Assembly: GCF_040958095.1 (NCBI RefSeq)
Contig: NC_091156.1
Span: forward strand, 23,801,729 to 23,865,728
Source: Procambarus clarkii
Lineage: Eukaryota > Arthropoda > Malacostraca > Decapoda > Cambaridae
DNA length: 64,000 nt
Direction of reading: 5' to 3'
Shown piece by piece: positions 46,766 through 58,510 of this stretch (its first letter is position 1; each line of letters starts with the position of its first letter). The notes beneath the pieces were generated by a model that did not search any database, was not told the origin of the DNA, and saw nothing but the letters and a program-made list of their open reading frames with translations. Both the position numbers and the translations under genes were made by a program.

Positions 46766-47776
46766 TTGGTCGTGGGTTGGGCTCGTGGATGTAGGCTGTG
46801 GGTTGGTTGGGTGGGTCTTGTTCCGGTTTGTTTTAGGTCCCCGGTCCTCCGATGGGCCTCCTCGGCGGGGGTTGGGCGGGGTGTGTGTGTGTGTGTGTGT
46901 GTGTGGTTGTTTTGTTTCTGTTGTGGTTGCTCCTGTGGGTGTGTGTTCGTTTGGGTGTGCTTGTGTGTGGGTGTGGTTTTTATGTTTTCCCTGGCTCCTG
47001 CGTGGGCCTTTTTGTTTGCCTTGTATGGGTTTTATGTTTTGTGCATTTTTGTTCTTTATGGTATGTATGCTTGTATGCTCCTATGTCTTTGGAGCGTGCC
47101 TCTTCTGTATTTTGTGATTTTCTGTGTGGGGGTTGGGGTGCCCGGGTTTATGTTTTGTCCTCCCCCCCCCCTTTTCATGTACTACTGTTCCTGTGTTATG
47201 AGTGTTCTTTTTGCCATTACTGATTGTTATTTCTCTTTTTAATGTGCCATGTACTTTGCTTTGGGCTATTTATGTCTTATTTATCTGTTCTTTCTTGATT
47301 TGTGTTTTGTGTTCTGCCTTTGTATTATGGTACTCAGTTATTTCTGTTTGACTTTCAATGTTCTATATTTCCATTTTAATGTAGTTTTGTAATTTTGCCT
47401 CTTAGGGGTTTCGGAGGCCTGTTGTTCTGTACTTTTATGCACCTGTGTTTGGGTTGTTGGGCTGGGCTTGTATGTGCGTTCTCCTTTTGTATTTCTGTAC
47501 TTAAGGTTGTGTGGATGTGCCTATATTTTATGTTATTTATATTGTGTGCTATTTATGTCATGTTCTGTTTTTTGTGGTAAATACTGTCCCCGTTTCTGGG
47601 TTCTCTTTTTTTTGTGCCTTGTGTCATGTGTTTTCTTTCTTGGTTTTTGTTGGGTATGTTTAGTGTATCCGTGTTTTACTTCCTTTGTTATATTGTCCTG
47701 TGTATGTTCATGACTTGTTCTTTCGGCGGGTGTCTGTTTTGTACATTGTGTATTCTTTTATAAAAATAAAAAAAAA
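46766..47776 (+). other. 3' UTR of the Tx1-like LINE
   Basis: GT-rich DNA with a (GT)n run at about 46881-46903, long T-rich stretches and a final poly(A)-rich tail. Open frames here are composed of Cys/Val/Phe/Gly from GT-rich DNA and are not credible genes. Confidence 0.8.
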
Positions 47777-48634
47777 AACTTGCTAACAAATTTATAGAAG
47801 TTGTTGAAGAAGACAACCATAAGACAGGCCATTATTTGCCACATCATGCTGTCCTGAAAGATTCAATTACAACACCAATCAGGATTGTATTTAATTGTAG
47901 TGCCAAATTAAAGGCAGACAGCGTGTCACTAAATGATTGTCTACAAACTGGACCTAGCCTAGCCAAAGATTACAAGATGTCTTATTACGATACCGCTCTG
48001 GTGTTTTTGCCTATACGGCCGACATTAGTAAGGCATTTTTAAGAGTTGGCCTACAGGAGACAGATTGTGATTTTACTAAATTTCTCTGGGTGAAAGATCC
48101 ACAGGATCCTAATAGCGAAATCATTACTTATAGATTTGCCTCAGTACTGTTTGGAGCGACATCTTCACCATTCTTACTCCAGGCTACTCTGGATACACAT
48201 CTTAAGAAGTCTAATAGCCTCTACAAGACTGAGATTAGCAACAATTTATACGTTGACAATTTTCAAGGAACCACTAATGATGAGAATAAACTGGTGGAAA
48301 TCTACCATGAGGCTAATCGTGAACTGTTGGGAGCTAACATGCCCCTACAGTCGTGGGCCTCCAATAATAAACAACTCAACCAAATAATCGGGGAAGAATT
48401 CCCTGATTATAAGGTACCTCACAAATTGAAAGTCTTAGGTATGGAGTGAAATACTTCCACAGACAAATTGAATATCAAGTCGGTGGATTTCAATCATTCA
48501 CCTCTAACCACGAGAAAACTACTTTCCCATGTCAGCAAGCCATTTGACCATTTAGGCCTACTCAGTCCTATTCTAATTAAGGGTAAACTCCTTATGCAGG
48601 AGTGCTGGCAAAGGAATTTGAGGTGGGATGAAAC

Positions 48635-50287
48635 GTGCCGGCGGATCTCCAAGAAAAATGGCAGCAGTTGATTCCTGATTACAACAAACTTAGTATTCTA
48701 CAGTTTCCCCGAAATACCTTAGGACTAAATTTACCCACAAATTTACATGTATTTTGCGATGCTTCAGGCAATGCATATGGCTCAGTAGCCTATCTAGTTA
48801 ATACTCAACAATCATTTTTGCTTACATCTAAGGCAAGGGTAGCCCCGATTAAAAGGAGGTCACTACCCCAAATGGAATTAACTGCCTTATTAGTAGGTGT
48901 AAGACTGGCTCATTGCCTGATCAAAACCCTCAGTAATGTTCACCTTGGTGAAATAGTAGTGTGGTCAGACAATGAGGCAGTATTCCAGTGGGTAAAAAAC
49001 GACAACAACAAAACTCCCTATGTCAGCAATCGAGTAAGGGAAATTCGAGAACTGTCTGCTGGGTATAAGTTAAGACATGTCCCAACCAAGGACAATCCAG
49101 CTGACTATTTATCCAAAGGTTTGACTTTAAAGCAATTAGTTAAAACCGAGATGTGGTTTAATGGACCCCAATGGCTAGTTAGTGGCCAGTGGCCCCAACA
49201 GAAGCCGCAAGTCATTGTGACCAATATCACTACCCCTGTTGTGGATCCAGAACCCCCTCTAATTTTAGCTATCACTCCTCATCGTTATTCCAATTTAAGC
49301 AAATTACTAAAAGTTACAGAAATGGTATTTGATTTCATCAACAAGATGGGGATCAAGTATCGATTTCCTAATTCCATCAAATATTGGGTCAAACAAACTC
49401 AACAAGAGACTTATGGGAAGGAATATGAATATCTCCCAGAAAGGTTGAGTAAGTCTCTGGGTATCAGGCTTGACTCAGACAACTATAACATCTTGAGATG
49501 CGGCGGACGTCTGCTTCACGCAGAAATAAATTTAGATGCGAAGAATCCTATACTTCTTCCACGTCACCACATCATTACTAAACTCATAGTTTTACATTAC
49601 CATGAACATAATACATTGCATGGTGGAGTATTAGATACTCTTACTGAAATCAGACAACGTTTTTGGCTTCCCCAAGGTCGCCAAACTGTCAAATCTTTAA
49701 TCAAGTCTTGTGTAATCTGCAAGAGATATGATGCTCGAGTATGTCCTTATCCAGATCAACCGCCCCTACCTAAGGAGCGAGTCGTCCACCTTCGTCCCTT
49801 TGAAACCACAGGTGTCGACTATACAGGAGCACTAATTTTAACAGGCACACCGGACAAGATTCCAGTGAAAGCCTACATTTGCATTTTCACGTGTGCTACC
49901 ACACGCGGAGTACATTTAGAAGTCACTTCTGACATGAGTGCAGAAGCCTTTTTGCAAGCCTTTCGCAGATTTGCTGCACGAAGATCTTGCCCAAAATCAA
50001 TGATCTCAGATAATGGATCTAACTTCGTGGCAGGAGAAGCTTGCTTACAAGAAATATGGAATCATCCAGAAGTACACTCTGTGCTCAAACAGAGACAATG
50101 CTATTGGAAATTTATTCCTCCAAGAGCACCATGGCACGGCGGTTTTTACGAAAGAATGGTGGGAACTGTTAAGAAATGCCTAAGAAAAACCTTACACCGG
50201 CAGAAAATTAATCCCACCGAGTTACAGACCCTTGTCGTGGAAATTGAAGCACGAGTCAACAACAGACCTCTAACCTACTTAACATAG
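48635..50287 (+). CDS. BEL/Pao RNase H and integrase
   Basis: 550 residues. RNase H: VFCDASGNAYGSVAYL, PQMELTALLVG and WSDNEAVFQWVK, with LRHVPTKDNPADYLSKG. Zinc-binding H2C2: HYHEHNTLHGG then CVICKRYDARV. Integrase: FETTGVDYTGALIL, HLEVTSDMSAEAFLQAF, MISDNGSNFVAG and PPRAPWHGGFYERMVGTVK, in the D,D-35-E layout. These parts degrade template RNA and insert cDNA. Confidence 0.9.
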   Translation: MPADLQEKWQQLIPDYNKLSILQFPRNTLGLNLPTNLHVFCDASGNAYGSVAYLVNTQQSFLLTSKARVAPIKRRSLPQMELTALLVGVRLAHCLIKTLSNVHLGEIVVWSDNEAVFQWVKNDNNKTPYVSNRVREIRELSAGYKLRHVPTKDNPADYLSKGLTLKQLVKTEMWFNGPQWLVSGQWPQQKPQVIVTNITTPVVDPEPPLILAITPHRYSNLSKLLKVTEMVFDFINKMGIKYRFPNSIKYWVKQTQQETYGKEYEYLPERLSKSLGIRLDSDNYNILRCGGRLLHAEINLDAKNPILLPRHHIITKLIVLHYHEHNTLHGGVLDTLTEIRQRFWLPQGRQTVKSLIKSCVICKRYDARVCPYPDQPPLPKERVVHLRPFETTGVDYTGALILTGTPDKIPVKAYICIFTCATTRGVHLEVTSDMSAEAFLQAFRRFAARRSCPKSMISDNGSNFVAGEACLQEIWNHPEVHSVLKQRQCYWKFIPPRAPWHGGFYERMVGTVKKCLRKTLHRQKINPTELQTLVVEIEARVNNRPLTYLT

Positions 50288-50323
50288 GATTTCTCCCAAA
50301 GAGAACCCCTAAGCCCCTCTCAT

Positions 50324-50854
50324 TTGATTCATGGAGGTCTTCTGAGCCCTCCAATATCTCTAGGAGATGAGGATCCAGCTGACCCTTTGTGTGTCAAAGC
50401 AAGTGACTTGGTGGAGAGTTATAGACACCTCTCAAGAGTAATAGAGAAATGGAATGAGGTCTGGACACGTAAATATTTAACTGCTTTAAGAGAATACCAT
50501 TATGGAGCTGCAAGCCCATACAACAAAGTTCAACTTAAACCAGGTGATCTTGTCCTAGTAGACAGTGATGGACCCAGGTTAGATTGGCCTATAGGTAAAA
50601 TTGTTGACATCCATCCTGACCGCCATGGTATTTTACGAATTGTTAAAGTTCAGTGTCGAGGCACTACTACCTTGAAAACACTAGAGAAATTAGTACCTTT
50701 AGAGTTAGCAGAACACGAGTGTTCTACAGATACACCTGTAACCCAAGTTTCAGAGAACAATGATTCTACTCAACCGAGCACAAGACCATCAAGAGTCGCT
50801 GTTCAGAATTGCAAACAGAAACTTAAACAATATTTTGATTCTATTCAAGAGTAG
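50324..50854 (+). CDS. BEL/Pao integrase C-terminal domain
   Basis: 176 residues. RKYLTALREYHYGAASPY, VQLKPGDLVLVDSDGPRLDW and PIGKIVDIHPDRHGILRIVK form the DUF5641-type domain that follows the integrase in BEL/Pao elements. A Ser/Thr-rich tail ends the element's coding region. Confidence 0.85.
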   Translation: MIHGGLLSPPISLGDEDPADPLCVKASDLVESYRHLSRVIEKWNEVWTRKYLTALREYHYGAASPYNKVQLKPGDLVLVDSDGPRLDWPIGKIVDIHPDRHGILRIVKVQCRGTTTLKTLEKLVPLELAEHECSTDTPVTQVSENNDSTQPSTRPSRVAVQNCKQKLKQYFDSIQE

Positions 50855-52838
50855 ATAACTTATCATTTAAACTTGAGGTGACCATGCTGATGCAGTGATG
50901 AGTTGATGTCCAGTAATTAGTTACGAGTCATAGTGATCATGGACAGTATCCTCACTGTATTGATGAGGTCTCCTTAATCTTAAATGAACCAATTATTCAT
51001 AATTTATTTTTGTTAATATCCTCCTGTCTCTTACAAAGGAATTATTCAATAATTTTCAATATTTATTTACTTCCCCATGTTGACTTAGTCATCTACCACA
51101 GATTCGAGACATTCGTTATGTGCGTACTAACCTACTAACCCATGAATATAACTTCAGGATAGAGAAACAGGTGTACGTTAGTACTAATACCTGAACTACG
51201 ACCCGAGTTTTCTCTCCCCGGAGTTATGTTGGAAATAACCAACAGTTTTTACATCTTTGTATTTTATGCAACCTTTGTATTAACCACAAGTAGTTACAAA
51301 AATCACTAACTTGTAGATTTGATCATTATCATGATTTATTTAGACATGTTGCCAGATTCTTCCTAGTCAGAGTGACGACGTGAGGAACGACAGGCAGTAA
51401 CATGAATTCTCTCAACATTTAGTTGGATTTATAACAAGAATCCAGTTTATCATTTCCTTTACTAAAAATAGTTACTTACTAATAAGTTTAATTTCGTAGT
51501 ATACTACTACTTACTGGAACTCTCTTATTTAGTTGATATCAAACATTCTAGAGGAAATTACTTTGATGTAAATGATTTTACTTTAATTTTCTCGATTGGC
51601 TGCACAACTTTAATAAGTCAATTTATGTTACGAGAAATTCTATTTTATCACAGAAGAATTTAATGTGATATTAATACTCGTCATTACCTCTTCCTTCCTT
51701 AGTCAATTGCGATATATACATATCCATTTACGCTCGAGATGTCTATCGAGAGCCGCGCATGCGCAATAAGGAAGAGGAGGAAGACAGGAGAGCGTCACTA
51801 GAGACGAGAGAACGAGAGGGCACAGCGTGGACGCCATTGACAGCGTATAGCAGAGCTACGTTTTGATCCCATTTATTTCGCTCCCACGACCAATAGAGCG
51901 GTGCCACGTTATCTGGCACAGTAGCTGTGTCCCAGACTAGTATATGAGCAATTCCAAAGTCAACGCCTTTCAAGCAGCAGCTGGAGGATGAAGAATTGCT
52001 CAAGTCTCCACATCAACGGACACGCGGCTCGGCAGCTAGGTTTACCTTTTTGTTATTCTGTGGCCACAATTAACATTTAGGCTAGTTGTCGTTAGGCCGT
52101 AGAACAAACAAACAAATCCCATACGTGTCTCGAGTAATTTTACAATCTAAATAGATGATTATTTGCATTATTTCTCTCTAGAAGAAATTTATAGTGCTTG
52201 AATATAAATTGCACAGATATTGGCTGAAATTTCCTACAGTTATCCTCATGATTTAGGATTTATTTGTAGTTACTTATTATGTTGAAGATTTCTACAATGT
52301 AATTATCTTTAAGTACCAAGGCGACGCCAACCGAGATGCTAGGCTTCCCACCGTTCTGTGCAACAATTTACCCTATGCAACACGTCGTCGGTGGAGCGTA
52401 GCAACTAATTACACCTCACTAGATTTACAGCTAAGCTGTCCCTTTTTTATCTGTAGCAATAACTCTGTAATTACAGTAGGGATTTCTAAAAGAGATCAAT
52501 TATACTAACCCATTGATTTACTGATACTGTTCAACATTTCTGTAGTATATTGAGGAGCATTTACCTCCAATTAATATTATATATTCAACTTTATTTACTT
52601 TCATATTTTATTTACTCTGGTGAAGAGCCAGCATCAGAATAATGCTAGGGATGTATTAATCTTTTAGCATGTAACCCCCCAATTTTGTGTAAGTTAATTT
52701 GACTCCATTTATATCAGAAATACAGTGTCACTAAGATCCATAGGACACTAGTTCTTGGGATCAGTTTTTCCATTGCTTTATTTGTTTTCCACTTTTTCTC
52801 AAAAAGTGGTGGTCCTTCATAGCTATCGAAGTATATAT
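50855..52838 (+). repeat. BEL/Pao 3' untranslated region and probable 3' LTR
   Basis: No ORF. A plausible LTR starts TGTTGGAAATAACC at about 51227 and may run to about 52680. Inside it CCAAT (51890) and TATATGAG (51942) are spaced like an LTR promoter. Only one copy is in the window, so the ends cannot be confirmed by comparison. Confidence 0.4.
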
Positions 52839-53494
52839 TTAATTATTAGTTATTGGAGTCAGGTTTTCCCCCACACCGAGGTACAGAAATCTCAACCATG
52901 ACCAGTCCAGCCAAAGGGCATCCATTGCTGGGGTCTCATGATTGGGAATGAAGCCGCATAAAGAGGAAGGCACAAATTCCATGCAATGTAAAGAGATCCC
53001 TGTTGAGGTGCCTGAGTGCCTTAAAAACCCACAGGAAGGAGGCAGCATCCTTCCTGTGGAAGTCCACTCTATGGAGATGGAAAGAAACCAGAAAAGACTA
53101 TCCGCAAGAGCATTGGGCACTCCCCGAATGTGAAACATGCGGAAAACCAAACCCTGAAAATCCAACAGACGAGCTACTCACAGTGTCCAGCTTCAAAAGC
53201 AACAGAACAAAAAGAGCTTCCCCTGGTTCAGACAATGAACCACTATGGTATACAGTAGTCCAAATGGAGCTGGAGTACAAAGCCTGGAGGAATCCAAATC
53301 ACCCTCAAGGCATGCCACATGGCCACAAACTCCTGTATTGTGTACTAGATAAAAAGGAGGAGACCCACGACCCTGGCCAGCTTGGTGAGCGCTGGAAATG
53401 AAGTCCCAACCCAGAGCCAAGGCAAGACACTACCTAAGGGACAAAGTAACTGCAATGTTGCCTTTTCCAATAAATTAAAAATAACAGCCCAAAG
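52839..53494 (-). mobile_element. DIRS fragment H (RNase H region, fossil)
   Basis: The minus strand encodes decayed RNase H-region sequence of the DIRS family (ALGWDFISSAHQAGQGRG; FHIRGVPNALADSLFWF), colinear with copies A and D. The right end is cut by the hAT-like MITE. Confidence 0.7.
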
Positions 53495-53774
53495 CAGGCA
53501 TTCTCAAAGGGGGGGGGGGTCGATATCGTCCCCTAGAGCATATCCCTGAAATAATTCCAGGTTGTACTTTAGATAAACACACATGGATTTCATTGACAAC
53601 TGAAAGGACATGATTTCTGTCTTCGCTCTTGATTCTGGTTAAATGATTAAAATTAATGTAAAAATTATTTAAAAAATACATTTACATATGATTAGAATTA
53701 CCCTATTTATCACTATATCCTGTGGAACCCCTAGTTAACTTGAGGTTCTGCGGGGCCGTGGCTGAGAAACGCTG
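53495..53774. mobile_element. hAT-like MITE, 280 bp
   Basis: Terminal inverted repeats CAGGCATTCTCA (left) and CAGCGTTTCTCA (right, reverse strand), flanked by 8-bp near-duplicates GCCCAAAG (53487-53494) and GTCCAGAG (53775-53782). CAG-start ends and an 8-bp target are hallmarks of hAT elements. Non-coding, so mobilised in trans. Two TSD mismatches and an internal G run suggest some age. Confidence 0.7.
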
Positions 53775-53782
53775 GTCCAGAG

Positions 53783-53950
53783 GATAGGCATAGATGGCTG
53801 GGAAGGAACCAGAAGCACCTGGCAAGGAAGGAAAGACCAAGACCTGTGAAATGATTTTCATCGGGCAATGACAGTGGGCAAGCCACATTGACAGGGTTTT
53901 CTTCACACACCGTCATTGCGGATCACTATAACCCATACCTTGGCCAGAAG
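53783..53950 (-). mobile_element. Possible continuation of DIRS fragment H
   Basis: Weak similarity on the minus strand to the DIRS RNase H entrance (a GTGCTTCTGGTTCCTTCCC stretch). Supported mainly by the MITE TSD, which implies both flanks were once one sequence. Confidence 0.35.
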
Positions 53951-53964
53951 CCTTACCTACCTAC

Positions 53965-54140
53965 CTGTTGACTACGTGTTTATGACTTCTGGGATCAATG
54001 TCCCCACAGACCAGTCTTTGAACAGGCCTCCTGGTTGCTGGTCTGATCAACCAGGTTGTTCAATGCGGCTGCTTACAACCTGATGTACGAGTCACAATCT
54101 GGTTGATGAAGTATCCTTTGATAGCAAAACTCTGCAGTGA
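53965..54140 (-). mobile_element. LINE C-terminal fragment
   Basis: The minus strand encodes a decayed C-terminus like that at 62870-62997: the INQ.CDSYVRLRAA..NNLVDQ region with TGATCAACCAGG-type motifs. A relic of the LINE family seen at 60.65-63.16 kb. Confidence 0.55.
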
Positions 54141-54285
54141 ATGGCCTGCAGTAGGGATCAAAGTGGCATATTGCAGCTAAAATATTTTTGAGAGCAGATT
54201 AAAAGATGTTTTGGTACAGCTGTTGTCTGATTTACCACCTCTGAAACAAACAGAAGCATGGAAAACTGGAAGGCAAAGAGTTAAA
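54141..54285. other. No gene seen
   Basis: Short unassigned stretch before the DIRS terminal core. Confidence 0.4.
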
Positions 54286-54862
54286 AACCAGCGTTGAATG
54301 TAATGAAAACCCATTTTCTGGGTGAGACCCGGAGGCTCTCTGAGCTTACTAGGCTGATATGCTAATGTCAGACTTTGGCATCAATCATGTGTATGGAGTT
54401 CTGTGGGCCTACCGGGGACCACGAGCCAGAACCTGGCCCCCTCAGAGAGGCATGGAGAGCAATGGCCTATAGAAACCCTTGTGTAGTTGGAAGCATTCTA
54501 TGTCTGCCATCGACCGGGTCAGGCACCCAAAAAGGTAAGCATCCCAAAAACAAACCCCTATTCTGGCGAAAATTTTGCTACCAAAAGCCAAACAAGTGGA
54601 TGGAACTCCCCTAAAAGAAATGAGCAAGCGAGTATGATGTCACACGTCGCCGCGCCGTTGTCTATGCAGCTCCCCCCCCCTCCCAGGGAGGGGAAAGGGG
54701 GAGCCCCAAACCACTGCGCTGGTTATCCACCCTTCAGTTCTGAGGCTGGATGTCAAAACACGCGAAAAATCCGCCAACTGGAGGGAGGGAGGGATGCCGG
54801 GGAGCCTCCAGGTCTCACCCAGAAAATGGCATTTCATTATATTCAATGCTGGTTTTCTGGGG
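54286..54862. repeat. 0.58-kb unit bounded by inverted DIRS terminal cores
   Basis: Terminal core forward at about 54288-54327 and inverted at about 54825-54862. The contents are the reverse complement of those at 11503-12085, including the GACCACGAGCCAGAACCTGG block. Sits at the outer (recombinase) end of the minus-strand DIRS copy. Confidence 0.7.
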
Positions 54863-56331
54863 TGGAGCCCCTACGCCTCCCCAAAGCTATTAAAAAATTA
54901 GAATGACTTACTCGGGAGGCGGTCGCTGCTTACTCAACTCAAAGTTGAGACAACTGGTTACAACCGCCAACCCAACGCGACACAGGCCCAACTAGGCCCA
55001 GGAATGTTCGTGAGATAACGAACAGCCAGGACCCTGTCTGACCGCCAAAATCCCCACACCCGAATGTCAGCCCAGGACATGTTGCCAAAAACATCGGCAA
55101 GAGCAGCAAACATGCGAACGTCATGGGCACGGGGCTAGACCGCAGGCTGGCTAGCTCTAATAATCCTGCGAATTACCTGAGAGACCTGCACCCATGAACA
55201 GGGAAAAAGGGAAACCGGATCAACCCAAAGCTCGTCCCTGGACACAGAAGCCATGGCGCGCAAATAACAGCAGAGGGCTGCAACCGGACACAAAACATGA
55301 TGCATCCCTGGCCTAATCAACCAAGCATCAACCACCCAAGGACCCCTCCGAAAAGCAGCAGTCTCATTCTTTGCCAGAAAAGGAGGAGACAGCTGCAGAC
55401 GAACAAACCTATCCCCACGACCGAAGGAGCAGAAACCCCTGTGCCAGAGGAGAGCATGAAGCTCACCAACCCGACCCCCCAGAGGCTAATGCCAACAGGA
55501 AAAGAGCTTTCGAGAAACAATCCTGAGCCGAAGGGGCCACAAGAAACCAAGGAGAAGAAAGAAAAGAGAACACTTTGTCCAAAGACCAGGACGGCTCAGG
55601 CGCTGCACGAGCAGGCCGGAGGTGAAACAACAAACGAGACAGCTTGCGAAACGGCGCAGATGTAACGTCAATACCGAAAGCAAGCTGAAGCAGCTCCGCC
55701 AGTGCCGCACGATACAAGGCGACAGTGTTAGGCATAAGATGACGGTCCTGGAACAAACCAAGAGAGACGGGACAACACCACCCTAACAGAAAGCGAAGTA
55801 CAACGACGAAGATGCAAAAAGAACCGGAAGGACTGCCAGGAAACTTCATACTGCCGCCGAGACAAAGCCTGCAGGTGGGACACTAACAAGGAAGCCACCT
55901 GATCACCATAAAGATGATGATAAACTCGAGTAAAAAACACCATACGGGAAGACTCGAGGAGAAGATCGAACCAGCCACATAATGTTCCGGTCCGATCTGC
56001 TGGAAGAGACAGCCCCGCGGGAAACCTCCAGATATGGACACCGGGCAAGCAGTGTCTGAAACCACAGCTGGGCTGGCCACCAAGGGGCCAAGAGGACTAC
56101 TCTCCTCTGGTAAGTCTCCAAGCGAGTCAGGACTTGGAGCAACAGCTGAACCGGGGTAAAGAGGTGCAGGAACCCCCCACCTCGACCAGTCCTGCCGAAA
56201 GACATCGACCCCGCAGTCGGGGAAGGGCGCCACATACAGGGGAAGGCGCCGTGACCACGCTGATGTGAAGAGTCCACCTCGTGGCGCCCAAACGTCTGGC
56301 AAAGCCAATGGAAGGAGTTGGCATCGACCAT
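54863..56331 (-). mobile_element. DIRS copy F/G, outer piece (recombinase, RNase H end)
   Basis: Minus-strand DIRS. Tyrosine recombinase at about 54900-55860 (PNTVALYRAALAELLQLAFG, LFLLALASGG) and the end of the RNase H region at about 55870-56331 (FGRTGRGG region). It breaks off at the 2.5-kb LTR-like insertion and continues at 58861. Broken fossil. Confidence 0.85.
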
Positions 56332-56564
56332 TGTCGGGGTTCACCTCATTAAGAGAGGGGCGAGTAACAGTATACTCAGGGTCACTCACCGTAGCCCTGC
56401 GGGTCTTCACTCTATCCTCGCAGCGCCACTGTACGCCAGGAGTGTATCCCAGTCAATCCCAACCGGCCTCTGATCGAGAAAGAGTGGGAACACAACTTGT
56501 TCTCTTAACTATTGTGTGCCCGCCCCGGCATGGGCTCTACTACTAACCACAAGGTCGCCAACTG

Positions 56565-57011
56565 GTGTTTCCGGTGTCCAGTAACATGTCAGTGGTTTTG
56601 TTGAATTGTGGTAACAGTGGCAAGAGCACACTCAATATGTCTGATATCAGGCAGGTATTTACTTCTATCACTATTTGCTTTCAGGTATTATATAGCCACA
56701 AGAAATATGGAGGGGATGATATAAACACCAATGTACTTTGTATTTTACTTAAAACTCATTCAAAGACATCACAAGATTATATCAATAAGCAAACAGCTGT
56801 TTCAGGCGGAAGTCGCTCGTTCCCACATATAATCATGAACTCGCCAAGCTGGCAATACTCCCCCTCACGTCAATGTCAAAATCAGCTGGGCGACTCCCAC
56901 CGCGCGAATGTTCGTGTATTTGTTTGCCGGTGGCATGATGCGCCTGTTTCTTTAAATTCCCAAAGATCACTAGAAGTTCGAACACACAATATTTGCGACA
57001 ATAGCATGTAA
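56565..57011 (+). other. Open frame in the LTR-like insertion, not recognised
   Basis: A 148-codon open frame without any motif I recognise, inside otherwise non-coding repeat DNA. Probably chance; listed only because it is the longest frame there. Confidence 0.15.
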
Positions 57012-57309
57012 ATACTTCGCTGCACTGATCTTGAGCTCAATCAAACATTTCTATATTAATGGACACAATAACTCATTATCATGGTATAACACACTGCCCT
57101 TCATTTAATGATAACGTATGCAAGTATATATCACTGGAGTTCTCAGTAATTCCTTTTGTGGGCGATAACACAATTAATCACTGCACACATGAATGATTAT
57201 TCAATACACAAGCATAGACTTATATATATATATATATGGATGAATCATAGACATCAATAATGGTAATAACATAGTTACTGGGCACACAGCCTAATACCAA
57301 ATACTGGTA

Positions 57310-57312
<3 letters not shown>

Positions 57313-57407
<95 letters not shown>
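57313..57407. repeat. (TA)n microsatellite
   Basis: About 95 bp of TA dinucleotides inside the LTR-like insertion. Confidence 0.95.
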
Positions 57408-57408
<1 letters not shown>

Positions 57409-57934
57409 TCTCTCAATAACTGATCATATTAAAGTCTCATGAAAGACATTATCAACAAAGTAAATTCATCAATTACTCCGGGTGCCTGCACACACCAATA
57501 ATAGTAATAAATTTCGTGAGTACTCTATATAGTCCCACTCTGCACACTGGTGCCTTACTGTGACATAGGTGAGCCTTGCTCACGGCATACAAAATACTCT
57601 GGCTAAATAATATAGCTGACTAAAGGGGAATTGGGAGGGAAACTAGAATCACCTACTTCCACCTATCCTCCGGTGAGAGTTGAGTTGTAGCTCCTGGTCC
57701 AGGCTCCTGCCTCGTGTAGGGAACGCCCCACACACACGTCGTGTCCTCCAGGAACTCAATCAACGTCCCACCATAAGCGCGTCGTCTCCGTGCCTTTTCA
57801 CTGCAGGTCCGTGCTCCTCCTCGACTTCTTGTAGGGTTGGAGCCGGTCTCCCGGCCGTCAACTTCTCCTCCCAGCTACGGCTGCCTGCCTACGTCTCGGC
57901 TGCAGTCGTTCGGATTCCCGATTAGTGTCTTCTT

Positions 57935-58510
57935 CACTGATTCCCAGTGGATTGGCCCAGCCGCTACGTCGTCACTGAAGCTATCAGACGTCCCAGACGA
58001 TACTGCATAGACTCCACCTGCACAGCACCCGATCCTGGAGCACTTGATGCTCAATATTCCGTCAATTCCCTCTTCGGTCCACACATGGAATGAAGGAAGA
58101 CCTCTGGCGTACTTGCAGACTACGGGTGACGCGTAAGATCCACGGGAGTGGCGTATTACTGTCAGATTGACAGGATCAACCTTCACACATCCGCCCACCT
58201 TGACGTGTCGTGTCAGACTGATTCCCTTCGGAGGATTGGCCCAGCCACTACGTCATCACTGTGAAGCTATCAGCCGTCGCATACGTCGCTGCCTAGACTC
58301 CACTCTTGCACAACACCTGTTCCTGGAGCACTTGTTGCTCAATATTCTGTCAATTCCTTCTCTGGTCCAACACATGAACGAAGGAAGACCCCACAGGTGA
58401 TGGCAGACCACGGGTGATGCGTAAGTCCTCCGGAGACGGGGTAAACTGTCCAACTGACAGGACCCCCCAGCGCATGTCCGACCTCCTTGACGTGCTGTCT
58501 TAGACTGATG
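57935..58510. repeat. Diverged tandem duplication, about 285-bp unit
   Basis: Two units share GATTGGCCCAGCC(A/G)CTACGTC, CTGGAGCACTTG(A/T)TGCTCAATATT and GAAGGAAGACC. They lie at about 57935-58215 and 58216-58510, with many substitutions and small indels. Confidence 0.75.

Larger units (their letters stand above)
41848..47776 (+). mobile_element. Tx1-like LINE, nearly full length, 15-bp TSD
   Basis: Inserted in the BEL element with TSD AACTTGCTAACAAAT (41833-41847 and 47777-47791) and a poly(A)-rich tail (ATAAAAATAAAAAAAA). ORF1 carries an RRM-like fold and a CCHC knuckle; ORF2 carries endonuclease, RT and a C-terminal CCHC. The motif set fits the L1/Tx1 clade. GC- and GT-rich, unlike the AT-rich BEL around it. 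Each ORF has one frame change. The perfect TSD argues for recent insertion. Confidence 0.9.
47777..50854 (+). mobile_element. BEL/Pao element, second piece (RT, RNase H, integrase)
   Basis: Continues the BEL element after the LINE. In order: RT (about 47800-48450), RNase H (about 48700-49150), zinc-binding region (about 49560-49730), integrase core (about 49780-50290) and C-terminal domain (50324-50854). This is the canonical BEL/Pao pol order. Broken in a few places. Confidence 0.87.

Noticed and set aside
46766-47713. Several open frames rich in Cys, Val, Phe and Gly
   Set aside because: They come from the GT-rich 3' UTR of the Tx1-like LINE and overlap in several frames.
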